In this document: in pieces, positions 1-9,479 of the stretch | Layout of the letters: each line of letters starts with the position of its first letter | How positions within the stretch are numbered: position 1 is the stretch's first letter | DNA from: Phascolomyces articulosus | Taxonomy: Eukaryota > Mucoromycota > Mucoromycetes > Mucorales > Lichtheimiaceae | NCBI GenBank assembly: GCA_025677815.1 | Contig: JAIXMP010000094.1 | Coordinates: 1-16,097, forward strand | Length of the DNA: 16,097 nucleotides | Reading direction: 5' to 3' | Made by a program: the position numbers and the translations under genes | Notes under the pieces: generated by a model | What the model saw: only the letters and a program-made list of their open reading frames with translations | Told to the model about the DNA's origin: nothing | Databases searched by the model: none

Positions 1-1284
1 GTACCACTAAGTTTAGTGGCACTTGTATGTTGAAAGATGTAGTGAATATATATAATAACTTTGCTGATAGATTGTGGTGTATTGTCAAATCAGTTGCCAA
101 ATATAAAAAAACCTAAACAACTTACCCCTTGAGTCAAGTATTAAAAATATAACAAAAGCCAGAACACTTATTCTTCTCCCTTTTATCTTGAATGCTTACG
201 CATAGATTGTTATGGGATCGTATTGATCGTGTTTCCTAGATGATATCAACAAAGGTTTGATTTTTTTTTGTTATGCACCAACAGTAATAGAGTCAGCAAA
301 GGAAGACTCAGAATAGACCCCCTGCTTTACTTGCAAGCCAATAATGCTATTAACACGTATTATTTACTTTACTTACCTTTTTTCTCTAAATATGAATATA
401 CTGCTTTTTTTCTTCTTCCTTTATAAACCATACTATAATAAAGATTTAGTATTTAGTGATTTCACTATGAGTATATGGTCATCCATTGCATTGTTGGAAT
501 TTTTTTTTTTTTTTACAACTCACTACCTGTGTAGTATATACTTACCTCTTCCCTCACACATCACCTTGATCCAAGTACTCTTTTCCATTTAATCCTAGCC
601 TCCACTTTACAACTGAAATTGTGTAAGTTTCTTTGTCAGATTGTCAGCTTCTCCCTTTCATTATATTCTGGTCGTTCTCTTTATCTTTTACTATGGTCAT
701 CAAAAAAATAAAAAATAAAAATAAAAATAAAAACCAACCTGAATTAACTGCTGAATACTAACGCCATTGCTAACACCATTATAGCTTTTGCGATTGCTGA
801 GTATTGTATTGCCGTGTTGTGTTTCTATTATTTTCTTTTTTGAGATCGGACCATTTTATCAAATAAAAAAAACACAAAACGAAAAAGATAAGGAAGAGCG
901 GAACATGTAGTAGTCATGAATTTATATAATCTTTATGCCAATACTTTGACTTCCATATATACTAACTCATGCTACATAATGCTTTGTTTTACAACCCATC
1001 AATAATAAATGCATTATAAACTATAAATATATGTAAATAAAGATAATTTGTATGTATAGTAGTATAAAAAATAAAAAACTTTCAGCTATGATTAATTGTT
1101 TTTTATCAATGGATTATTCTTATTTAGCATGAAAAATATATTACCTTTCATGGATTATAAGTTTTTATTATGAATAACACTACTTTTACCATGAAAATTA
1201 TTGTATTCTTATTGTGAATTTTATTTCATTATGTGCAGATTATCTAGAAGTGCTCCATGGATTATGCGATATTCAGTGTGATTA
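1..1284. other. AT-rich intergenic DNA, no gene seen
   Basis: I see no supportable gene here. The longest open frame (344-592, 82 codons) is low-complexity, rich in Phe and Leu from T-runs, and has no recognisable motif. Visible structure is limited to a short palindrome at 4-19 (7-bp arms CCACTAA/TTAGTGG), a long T-run near 500-515, and an (AAAAAT)-like simple repeat near 700-733. No RNA gene, LTR or terminal inverted repeat was recognised. The sequence could hold old transposon debris too diverged to identify by eye. Confidence 0.6.
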
Positions 1285-1567
1285 TTCAAAATGTTTAGCT
1301 TGAATATTAAAAACCATAGTATGGATATGAAAAACATTAGGCACTAATATAAAAACTATTAGGCGCGAAAATAAAAAAAAGTTGGTATGAAAATTAAAAA
1401 CATTGAGCATGAACATAAAAAAAGTCAGCACGAAAATTAAAAACATTCAGTGTGGAGATTAAAAATATTTGGCATGAAAATTAAAAATGTTTGGCATGAA
1501 AATTAAAAATGTTTGGCATGAAAATTAAAAATGTTTGGCATGAAAATTAAAAATGTTTTATATGAAA
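1285..1567. repeat. Minisatellite, 22-bp unit
   Basis: Four exact tandem copies of a 22-bp unit (TTTGGCATGAAAATTAAAAA plus TG) run from 1468 to 1555. Diverged copies with the same core (GGCATGAAAATTAAAAA and variants) extend back to about 1285. The unit length and near identity point to recent tandem amplification of the last copies. The array abuts the broken 5' edge of the Gypsy-1 remnant. It has no unique spacers, so it is not a CRISPR array. Confidence 0.85.
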
Positions 1568-1633
1568 AAAAAAACTACCATCACGATTTCAAAAGACACA
1601 TTCGCAATTATAAAAACACTATGGCTAACTTCT

Positions 1634-3415
1634 TATGAAAAAACCTGTAGCTCGGATTATTCTGTTGGTGGTGTCCTTCTACAAGAAGGAAATGATGGTT
1701 ATTTCCACCCAATTGCTTTTGAGTCAAAAAAACTTTCATTAGTAGAAAGGTCTTATCTAGCCCAAGAACATAAGCTTTTAGTAATCCTTCATGCTTTACA
1801 GGTCTGGCAGTATTTTATTGAAGGCCGAAGCTATGTTGTCAAGACTGATCACTATCTACTAGTCTATTTCTGTGCTCATCACAAACCACCACCACCTTGT
1901 CTTATTCGATAGATGGCCAAGTTAGAATTATATGATCCTATGATTTAGTACAAGAAAGGAATAGAAAATGTTATTCCAGACCTGCTGTCTTGTAGAGATA
2001 GCCCAGATTGTGTTCTAGCTGAACAATCTATAGAACCTGATTATTTATACGCTCTTAAAGCTATTGATGAATTTGACTGGCCTAAGTTTTATACATTTGA
2101 TGAAGGAAAATGGCCTACCATATATAAGGATATACTTGCCAAATATTAAGACAAATTTTTGGTTAATGATAGTCAAGTTTTCCATAAAGTTAAAATTGGA
2201 TCTAAGGTTTAAGAAATCCGATTTGCATTGTTTGCTCGCCATGCTAACATTGTACAACACTATCATACAAGTTTTGGTCATCCTGGCAATGTAACCTTGT
2301 ATAATATCATTAAGAAGCAATAGTGGTAGCCTAATATAAAGGATGATATCCAAGATTGGATTTACAACTGTATGCAATGCCAACTTGGTACCAATGCTGA
2401 TAGGGGAATTCACTATATGCCAATGAAACCTTTAGATGTTCCTGAACCATTTGCCTAATGGTATTTAGACTTTATTAGAGAATTACCTCGAACTATTAAT
2501 GGTAATCAGTAGATCCTTATTACTGTGGACTATGCTACCAATTGGTATATCACCTGGGCTGTACCTGATGCCACTGGTCAAGCCATTACTGATTTTATCT
2601 ATAAGTCCATTGTTATGCAATTTGGAAGCCTAGTGGAAATTCTAATAGATCGTAGTAGCAACTTTATATCAAAAGTACTAAATTTCTATTTGGGTCATGT
2701 AAAAATTCATCATAAATTGACCAGTGCATTTCATCTATGCAGTAATTCTAAAGTTAAATGTACTAACAGTATTATTAAACAAATGATCCACAAATATGTT
2801 AATAGGGAAATTCATCACTAGGATAAGTTCTTATTATGATCTACCTTTTTAAGCAATATATGGAAACACTAAACAAGTAGTGTTAGCCCTTATTTTATAG
2901 TATATGGTATTGAACCTCACTTACCTGATGATACTCCCTATCTAATGGTTATACAAGAATCTATCTAACAACAAGATCATGAAGTTTTACTCAAGACTCA
3001 TAAACCAGAATTACTTCATATAAGGGAAGCTCGCACTGTTGCAGCTGAAAGGTTACAAGCTAATGCAAAAAAAGACAAAGCTATTTAGGATGATGCACTT
3101 AAACACCAAATTTTTTCAGTTAGGGATCATGTTCTTATGCACCATGAATAAAAACTAAGTTTAGAATTTAACTGGAAAGGCCCATATGTTATACTAGATC
3201 GTGATCTAAATCATAATACATACAAACTCAAGGACCTCAATAGAAAAGAATATGGATTATGGGTCTATACTGATCATCTTTGCCCTATCCATTATAAGTC
3301 TGTGCTACCTACAAGTCCTTGGTTTGATCTGGTTGCTGCTCATGCTGCCACATGAGCCTTTTATTAACAAGCTGGATCTTCTGATACTTTAGCGTTGGTC
3401 AGAGACGACCAATAG
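1634..3415 (+). pseudogene. Gypsy-1 pol remnant: RNase H and integrase (Ty3/Gypsy), dead
   Basis: This is a 5'-truncated Ty3/Gypsy polyprotein that aligns along its length with the pol product of the full-length element at 10646-15514. It begins at the start of RNase H (GGVLLQ block near 1665) and continues through the zinc-binding HHCC region, the integrase core (DYATNW near 2528; a DRSSNF block in place of the second catalytic Asp motif) and the C-terminal GPY/F-type segment (FNWKGPYVI near 3168). It ends at TAG 3413-3415, just before a polypurine tract. The whole stretch stays in one frame with no indel seen, yet has more than ten stop codons. Five TAGs sit at Trp positions of the relative (1910, 2327, 2510, 2819, 3086) and others at likely Gln codons. 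The first RNase H catalytic Asp is replaced by Cys. Gag, protease, RT and the 5' LTR are absent. Not functional. Confidence 0.93.
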
Positions 3416-3431
3416 TTTGGGGAGGGGATAT
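3416..3431 (+). other. Polypurine tract of Gypsy-1
   Basis: TTTGGGGAGGGGATAT lies directly between the pol stop and the first TG of the 3' LTR. This is where a plus-strand primer is expected in LTR retrotransposons. Gypsy-2 has a very similar GAGGGGAGGATAT in the same place, which supports both calls. Confidence 0.8.
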
Positions 3432-3738
3432 TGTCATAGTTAGTATTTGGGTATTTTTAATACTGATATCACTTCTTTTACTGCAGCTACAGTGACTCAA
3501 AAAAGTATCTAGATATTTTATACTTTTTACTTTAAAATATAATCAGTAAATATACTACTAAGTAAAATATAATAAAATTAGGCTTATATGAAAGCTGAAA
3601 ATTTCCTTTTTCAGAATCGGTGATTAAAATGGTTTATATTTTAAAATATATGTAGTACAAATCAAAAGAATTGTATATACCAAAATTTTATTAATTTATA
3701 AAATAAAAAAAATATAATTTATTCTATTTATCTTCTAC

Positions 3739-4775
3739 CTAATACTTTATATAACCCCCCTTTGCCTTTAATACTGCTTCTATCCTTCTTGGCATACTTT
3801 CTATTAAGTTTTTACATACTTCTTTATCAATATTCTTATTCCATTCTTCTTGGATTTGATCCTATAATTCCTTGTTAGATTTTAGTGTTTTTTATATTTT
3901 TGAAGGTTCCTTTTTAAATACATCCATAAATGTTCAATTGGATTTAGATCAGGAGATTGGGCTGGCCAATCTAGAATCTTTACATTATGCTCTTGTAACC
4001 ATTTTTTTGTTAATTTTACTATATGTTTTGGATCATTATCATATTGAAATATATGATCTTATAAGCTTAAATTATAGTATTTTACTGACTCTTAAAGTTC
4101 ATCTTGTAGAATTTCTATATAGATCTGTGAATCAAGTCTACCATCGATCTTACAGATAAAGCCAACACCTTCATATAGCATACATCCCTATAGCATTACT
4201 AAGCCGTCTCCATGCTTAATAGTTTTTTGAATATGAGGCTCTTGAAGCTTAGAACCAGGCTTTTTCCAGCACTACTGTTGTCCATCAGATCCTATTTGGT
4301 TAACTTTAACTTCATCGGACCAAATAACCTTCTTCCATTCTTCAATTCCCTAATTTTTATACTTCTTTGCAAATTGTAGTCTTACTTTAGTATGACATGG
4401 CTATAACCAAGGCTTCTTTACCTTTACAGCAGACTTAAGACCAGCTCTTTAAAGAGCATTTTGTATTGTTTAGGTACTGCACTTTATATTAAAAGCATTT
4501 CTTAAATATTTATATGCATCTACTACTGTAGGGAGTTTACCTTTTGTAACCAATTTTGAAAGGTAAGTACTGGTACTTGTTTTAATCTTCTTTGGGCGGC
4601 CATTTTTCTTAATAAGGAGGTTTGGTCGATAAAGTTTATACTTTTCTTGGACTATAGACTTGCCAATACCAAGTTTTTTAGTAATTGTTCGAATTGATTA
4701 ATGTTGATCTAGTATACTAAGCAGATTATTAAGAGTTCCTTGAGAGATTGACTTCATTAGTGAATTGCAAAACAT
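3739..4775 (-). pseudogene. Tc1-family DD34E transposase, dead
   Basis: Read on the minus strand from ATG 4773-4775 (or in-frame ATG 4755-4757). An N-terminal helix-turn-helix-like region precedes a DDE domain: WSDE supplies the first Asp, FQYDNDPKH the second, and [16 protein letters not shown] the Glu. Exactly 34 residues separate the second Asp from the Glu, as in Tc1-type DD34E enzymes, and all three catalytic residues remain. In-frame stops abound, including TAG at expected Trp positions (4350-4352, 4272-4274, and 4188-4190 in the usual MVWGC block) and TAA/TAG at likely Gln codons. One frameshift near 3880 separates the last part, which ends at TAG 3739-3741. No longer codes for an active enzyme. 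Confidence 0.9.
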
Positions 4776-4794
4776 TTTTCTAATTAAATTTTAG

Positions 4795-4866
4795 TGTTAA
4801 TACCATGATTTGAACGCAGATTAGCGGTTTATAGTATCCAAGCTCTTACTGTTGTGCTATATTCTT
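4795..4866 (-). ncRNA. tRNA-like relic with A-box and B-box, inside the Tc1 element
   Basis: On the minus strand TAGCACAACAG (4849-4859) fits the Pol III A-box consensus and GTTCAAATC (4807-4815) fits the B-box. Their starts are 44 nt apart, as in an intronless tRNA. The T-arm pairs except for one C:A, and the inner four acceptor pairs form. The outer acceptor pairs and the anticodon stem do not pair well, and the anticodon cannot be fixed (a TATAA-containing loop suggests a former Tyr or Ile tRNA). It may be a decayed tRNA copy, a SINE-like fragment, or chance. Not a working tRNA. Confidence 0.35.
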
Positions 4867-5286
4867 AAAGAGTAATATAAATAGACATCAAATATAAGTA
4901 TAAATATTTAATAAATATTGATATTTTATATAAACTTGTGTCGGGGCCTGAATATTCATCCAATAAGATTTAAGTTACCATAATTAGATTGAGCATGTTT
5001 TTAGCTTTCTAATGATATATTTTTTGTTATAATTGCTTAATTTTATCATAAGTAATATAAAAAAACATAAAAAATAAGATTATCTAGATACTTTTTTAAG
5101 TCACTATATATTGTACTTCTTTATGCTTCATTGTAACCATAGCATACCTCTTTATTAGTCACAGTTCCCCTTTCGTTTTATAATTATATTATCATCGCCA
5201 TCTGCAGCTTCATCATTATCATTAGTTACTCATTATCATCATCATTATTTTATTATTATTATTATCTGCTGTAGTTTTAGAAAAGA

Positions 5287-5294
5287 TATAAATA
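5287..5294 (+). promoter_or_regulatory. Conserved TATA box in LTR A1
   Basis: TATAAATA preceded by TTTAGAAAAGA. The same octamer occurs at the matching place in the other LTRs of the family (7487-7494 and 7028-7035 minus, 9472-9479 plus, 10515-10522 plus), so it is probably the LTR's Pol II TATA element. This is inferred from conservation and composition only. Confidence 0.5.
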
Positions 5295-5485
5295 TTAGAT
5301 CATTTTATTAAAAATAAAGGACACCTTCTATCTACCCTATTTTCAGTTCATTACCTTTGTGGTATTATATTCTTTGTGGTTCTCTTACCTGTGTGGTACT
5401 ATTATTCTTCATGGTTATATTCTCTCTTCGTGGTTCTCTCTGTATAGTTTTATTTTCATGGTTCCAACTTATAAAAAATATGACA

Positions 5486-5523
5486 AAAGGAAAGAGGTAA
5501 CATAAGTATTCTTAGTTATAACA
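5486..5523 (-). repeat. LTR tip fragment 'B-left'
   Basis: On the minus strand the sequence starts TGTTATAACTAAGAATACTT and continues GTTACCTCTTTCC. It nearly matches the first 38 bp of solo LTR B-right (start 7696, plus). The fragment stops where the 3' LTR of Gypsy-1 begins, so Gypsy-1 apparently inserted 38 bp inside this LTR and the remainder lies beyond the truncated 5' side or is lost. Before later insertions, B-left and B-right faced each other head to head across about 11 bp. Confidence 0.7.
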
Positions 5524-6284
5524 ACATTAGTATCATATTTTTTATAAGTTGAAACTATGAAGATAAAACCACACAGAGAGAACTGTAGCATATTTACATA
5601 TCCATACTTCTTCTCATATATATTATCACCAATTCTACTATATTGTGTTATCACAAATAATAAATAATAATATAAATAAATAATATCAGTTGCCTCACAT
5701 AATCCTCATTCCAATAATAATATAATAATAATGATCCTGGTATAATATCCTATACACAATAATTATCAAATAATATACAAATACTACCATACCTTCTCAT
5801 TGTATGAGTAAGAGCATAAAAGTAATAATAATCATCCAATGACTAATGGTCAACAAATATATATATGTATAACAAATATAATTATTTCTCCTCATGTTGT
5901 GTTATATTACCATAAACACTACCTATAATATATATCTGTTATATCAAACAAATGCAATATTAACAAACTACCATGATCAATGATTAAGTGGCATAGATAA
6001 GAAAATATATAAATACTGTACTTGTAAAACTAGAATATAATTTTCTTTATTATCATCTTTATCATTATAATAAATCTATATCAATTCTCATAAGACTTCT
6101 TCTGTCTCCATCTCTCTTTGTCATTAATTCTTATCTATACCATAAGAACTATGAAGAGAGAATATAACCACACAGATAATAACCACACAGGTAAATAACC
6201 ATACAGAATAACCATGAAGGTATATATAAGATAATAAGATAGATAGAAGATATCCTTTATTTTAATAAAATGATCTAGTATTTA

Positions 6285-7024
6285 GGATCAATCTTGATAT
6301 AGTTGCCACATCCCATTTCCTTATATAGAGGCGCGATTTCCTTTTATAGAAACTGCCTTTAATATATATAAGCCAATAAGATGCGTAGAATTCAATGAGC
6401 GATATTTCAAACTCCGTCGACTTAGTAAAATTTTAAGAAAAAAAGAAAAATTTATAGTAAAATTTATATTAAATTCTCTTCTTTTATTATATATATATTT
6501 ATTAAAATTTAAAAAGTGATTTTTTATTATAATACTAAATAAAAGTTCGTATTACATACTTATAATATACTTTTTTTATTACAGGCTATATCTATATACT
6601 GCCTAACATTGGCATGGAATATAAACATCCCCCTACCTAGGGAATATAATTTGTTATATTCTATACAGGGATATATTAAAGGCTATATCTAATGCTGTAG
6701 TGATCAGATATAAAAACAAATAGTATATTTGGAATCAGCATTCCAAAGGCTTTCTAATAGTATATAGATTATATAGTATATTAAAAATTTTTTTTTACTC
6801 ACTTAGTAATTTTTTGATAATAAGGGGGTATATAAAAAAACTAAAAAATTACTAAATTTTTAAAATGATATAACTTTTCACCAAATTAAAATTTTTGAAA
6901 ACGGAGTTCAAATATAGTTTTCTTACCTTCTAAATTAGTATTTTACAAAATTTTATCTTATTTGGATTAAAATTCAGTTCTCTATAGGGAAAAACCTATA
7001 TGGTGACTATATTAAGATTTAACC
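6285..7024. mobile_element. MULE-like non-autonomous element, 740 bp
   Basis: The left end GGATCAATCTTGATATAG and the reverse complement of the right end GGTTAAATCTTAATATAG match 15 of 18; similarity continues for about 45 bp, with many of the differences being transitions. It is flanked by a perfect 9-bp duplication, TAGTATTTA, at 6276-6284 and 7025-7033. TSDs of 8-11 bp with long inverted ends are typical of Mutator-like elements. LTRs A1 and A2 show the uninterrupted sequence. No coding frame is seen inside, so it would depend on a transposase elsewhere. It sits at the LTR's TATA box. Confidence 0.78.
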
Positions 7025-7290
7025 TAGTATTTATATCTTTTCTAAAACTACTGCACATAATAATAATAATGATGATAATAGTGTTCAGGATAATAATATG
7101 ACTAATAATAATGATAATGGCTACAGATGACGATAATATAATATAAAGGTAATAGATAATATAATACAAAAGGATATAGCTGCAGCTACACTCTATATAA
7201 ATAAAGAAGTGTAGTAATCAGAGTGCACTATATGTGCAGCAATAAAATTAAATAAATCAGTATTAAAAATATCTAATCAAAGGTTACAAC

Positions 7291-7683
7291 TGTCATATTT
7301 TTTATAAGTTGAAACCATAAAGATAAAACTACACAGAGAACCATAAAGAGAGAATATAATCACAGAGATAATAACCACACAGGTAAATAACCACACAGAA
7401 TAACTACAAAGGAAGAGAACCATGAAGGTATATATGAGATATAAGATAGATAGAAGATGTCCTTTATTTTTAATAAAATGATCCAATATTTATATCTTTT
7501 CTAAAACTACTGTGGATGATAATAATTATAAAATAATGATGATAATATAATTATAAAAGGAAAAGGGAACTATGACTGATAAAGAGGTATGCTGTGGTTA
7601 TGACGAAGCATAAAGAAGTACAATGTAGCTGCAGTAAAAGATGTAATATTGGTATTAAAAATACCCAACTAATAGTTACAACA
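7291..7683 (-). repeat. Solo LTR 'A2', 393 bp
   Basis: On the minus strand it starts TGTTGTAACTATTAG at 7683 and ends TATGACA at 7291. CAAC flanks it on both sides (7287-7290 and 7684-7687), a 4-bp TSD. It is a close relative of the Gypsy-1 3' LTR and contains the empty site of the Tc1 insertion. It lies one base inside the start of LTR A3, so it is younger than A3. Confidence 0.88.
7487..7494 (-). promoter_or_regulatory. Conserved TATA box in LTR A2
   Basis: TATAAATA on the minus strand, followed by TTGGATCATTTTATTAA, at the same place as in LTRs A1 and B-right. Promoter role inferred from conservation. Confidence 0.45.
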
Positions 7684-7853
7684 CAACATTAGTCATGTTA
7701 TAACCAAGAATACTTGTGTTACCTCTTTCCTTTTTAGATACTTCTTGCAATTATTTTATTTAAAAATAATCATCATTATTATTTCCTTTTTCAATACTTC
7801 TCGCAAGCCATAGCAATTGTTGCTTAGTACTTAATGTCATATTATTGTTGTTA

Positions 7854-9411
7854 TAATTAATGCGTAGGACACTAGATTACATATTATTATCTTCAATTAT
7901 ATAAAAAAACTTGGAGAAATTCTTGATATTTTATAACATATTTAACATTTTAGATAAATAGAAAATTGAATTTTTACTTATAAATAAAAAATGGATGTTG
8001 ATAGTCCATTAAATGATCAGCTAAAAAATGAGATAGAAAAATTAATTGCTAATAAATGGGATTTTTTAAATAAACTATGGCCAGAAATATTAAATAAATA
8101 TAATCATAGAACTGAAATTAAAAACTTTAAAAATAATACTATACAAATTATTAAAAATGAACTATTAGATAATCTTGGCTATATAACTGTTTTTTATTTT
8201 TTAGTTATGTTATATGGTATAAATGAATATCCTGCGCCCTATAAAGAAATTGATAAAGGATTATTATTATTATATCATATTGTATGTGGTGAAACTGGAA
8301 CTGATATGGAAAAGTTTATACCATATGCATCTTTTTATAGATTATATAAAGCATTTTGGATTTCAGATTATGTGAGAATCAATAAAAAAGTTAAATTTGA
8401 CTTAGAAAATTTATTTTCAAATATTAAAATTAGAATTTTGTCAGCAAAAATAAATAATCCTAGTGGTTTTAAAAATGTAACTTTGTTTATTGATGGGCAT
8501 GATTCAAAAATAAAATATTATCATCCAGATGAAAAATCAAAAGAATTGTATTTATATAAGCTAAAAGGAAAAGGTATAAGAACGCAACTTATATGTGATA
8601 TAAACCAAATGATATTATATACTTCAAAAAGTGAGAAATGTGCAAAAGGCAATGATGGAACAATGTTTTTAAATATGAAGCTATATAAAAAATTAAATAA
8701 TTTAGATTGCATTGGTACAGATGGTGGGTACGATCAATATATTAACACTTTTATTGAAGATGCATCAAATAAAGGATATGATTTTAATAATTATAATTTT
8801 CAATATCCGATAAGAAAGGAAAAGGATAAAAAATTAACTATTAATGAAAAAAATTTTAATAAAAAGTTTGGTAGTTTTAGGTCAGAGATAGAAAACCAGT
8901 TTTCTGTCCTTGGATCTAAATTCAAAAGATTTTCAAATAATAATTCTACATTACAGCTTTCAGATATAAAATATTATAATTTACAATTTCGTGTAGCATG
9001 TTTATTAAAGAATATAAATCTAATGGTAGAAAAATATGATATAAAAGAAGAACCACATCATCGATTATGGTATAGTGATAATTTTGAGTTTCCGTCTAAA
9101 AATAGTAAACAAAATATAATTTTTTCAAATGAAAGAGAAGTAAATGAAAATTATAATCAAATAATAAACTTACATGATAAATTTTTAAAATTAGATATAA
9201 ATGAAAATAATGAAACATTAGATGATAATGAAAATATTAGTGATAGTGATGAAGAAATGGTAGATGAATATATGATTCAAAATGGTAAAAGAAAAAAAAT
9301 AATCAAAAAAGTTATTAGTATAGATGTTTAAATAAATAAAACTGATACTATTATTATTTATAAATTATCTCGAAATTCATAATTATGATTTAGTCTGCAT
9401 AGCATTAATTA
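7854..9411 (+). mobile_element. PIF/Harbinger-like DNA transposon, 1.56 kb
   Basis: Imperfect inverted ends bracket the transposase gene: TAATTAATGC is exact at both ends and the next 18 bases match at about 12 positions, mostly with transitions between them. TTA flanks both sides (7851-7853, 9412-9414), the usual PIF/Harbinger TSD. Because the tips are palindromic, a TTAA duplication with ends two to three bases further in cannot be excluded. The element carries a single gene; the second Myb-like protein found in many Harbinger elements is absent. Confidence 0.65.
7991..9331 (+). CDS. DDE transposase, IS5/PIF-Harbinger type (DDE_Tnp_4-like), intact
   Basis: 446 codons, uninterrupted, from ATG 7991 to TAA 9331. 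The N-terminal 150 residues are mostly helical in character with a possible DNA-binding helix-turn-helix (about residues 80-125). The catalytic domain follows: Asp168 in LFIDGHDSK, Asp244 in IGTDGGYD, and Glu301 in SEIENQFSVLGSKFKRF, which matches the VE..FG.LK block of IS5-like DDE_4 transposases. The tail is acidic (about 400-430) and ends in a basic NGKRKKIIKK that may be a nuclear signal. It should cut and join DNA at the element's inverted ends. It is very AT-rich and, unlike its neighbours, has no nonsense mutation, so it is either young or still active. The family call rests on motifs only. Confidence 0.75.
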   Translation: MDVDSPLNDQLKNEIEKLIANKWDFLNKLWPEILNKYNHRTEIKNFKNNTIQIIKNELLDNLGYITVFYFLVMLYGINEYPAPYKEIDKGLLLLYHIVCGETGTDMEKFIPYASFYRLYKAFWISDYVRINKKVKFDLENLFSNIKIRILSAKINNPSGFKNVTLFIDGHDSKIKYYHPDEKSKELYLYKLKGKGIRTQLICDINQMILYTSKSEKCAKGNDGTMFLNMKLYKKLNNLDCIGTDGGYDQYINTFIEDASNKGYDFNNYNFQYPIRKEKDKKLTINEKNFNKKFGSFRSEIENQFSVLGSKFKRFSNNNSTLQLSDIKYYNLQFRVACLLKNINLMVEKYDIKEEPHHRLWYSDNFEFPSKNSKQNIIFSNEREVNENYNQIINLHDKFLKLDINENNETLDDNENISDSDEEMVDEYMIQNGKRKKIIKKVISIDV

Positions 9412-9471
9412 TTATTACATCATTATATTGTTATCATCATCATTATCATATCTATAGCAGTTTAGAAAAAA

Positions 9472-9479
9472 TATAAATA
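9472..9479 (+). promoter_or_regulatory. Conserved TATA box in LTR B-right
   Basis: TATAAATA after GTTTAGAAAAAA and before CTGGAGCATTTTATTAAA, matching the other long and short LTRs. Inferred LTR promoter element. Confidence 0.45.

Larger units (their letters stand above)
3490..5106 (-). mobile_element. Tc1-type DNA transposon, defective, inserted in LTR A1
   Basis: The 1617-bp element has 26-bp terminal inverted repeats: CAGTGACTCAAAAAAGTATC and onward at the left, and the same at the right with two C-to-T changes. It is flanked by TA at 3488-3489 and 5107-5108, the TSD of the Tc1/mariner superfamily. The paralogous LTR at 7291-7683 gives the empty site: CTGCAGCTA is followed directly by ATTGTACTTCTTTATGC-like sequence, so the insertion point is exact. 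It carries one decayed transposase on the minus strand and a tRNA-like stretch near its right end. Confidence 0.93.
3432..5485 (+). repeat. 3' LTR of Gypsy-1 ('A1'), split by a Tc1 element
   Basis: The LTR starts TGTCATAG right after the polypurine tract and ends TATGACA at 5485, giving matching inverted tips. Without the Tc1 insertion (3490-5106) it is about 435 bp. The related solo LTR at 7291-7683 (opposite strand) aligns from start to end, including a GGGTATTTTTAATAC block, CTGCAGCTAC, TATAAATA and CTTATAAAAAATATGACA, and shows the uninterrupted sequence. The outer flank after 5485 is AAAG; the matching 5' copy is lost with the 5' end of the element. Confidence 0.85.
5531..7688 (-). repeat. 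Solo LTR 'A3' (long form), carrying two nested insertions
   Basis: On the minus strand it starts TGTTGTAACC at 7688 and ends TATGATA at 5531. It is flanked by the same 4 bp, TTAG, at 5527-5530 and 7689-7692 (plus-strand reading), with no internal retrotransposon region, so it is a solo LTR. Removing the MULE-like element and solo LTR A2 leaves about 1.01 kb. It shares start, TATAAATA and end blocks with the shorter A1/A2 LTRs but holds about 560 bp more, which it shares with B-right. Confidence 0.8.

Noticed and set aside
344..592. 82-codon open frame as a membrane protein gene
   Set aside because: It is T-run driven, hydrophobic by composition, with no domain or neighbour support.
1468..1555. 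CRISPR array
   Set aside because: The 22-bp units are head to tail with no spacers, and the genome is eukaryotic.
1634..4775. Alternative genetic code in which TAA/TAG encode Gln
   Set aside because: Stops replace Trp as often as Gln, and all clear cases are CpA-to-TpA changes. The intact Harbinger-like gene ends in TAA. Decay explains it better than recoding.
5437..5580. Hairpin of about 50-bp arms as a separate foldback element
   Set aside because: It is explained by the tail ends of LTR A1 (plus) and LTR A3 (minus) facing each other across the B-left tip.
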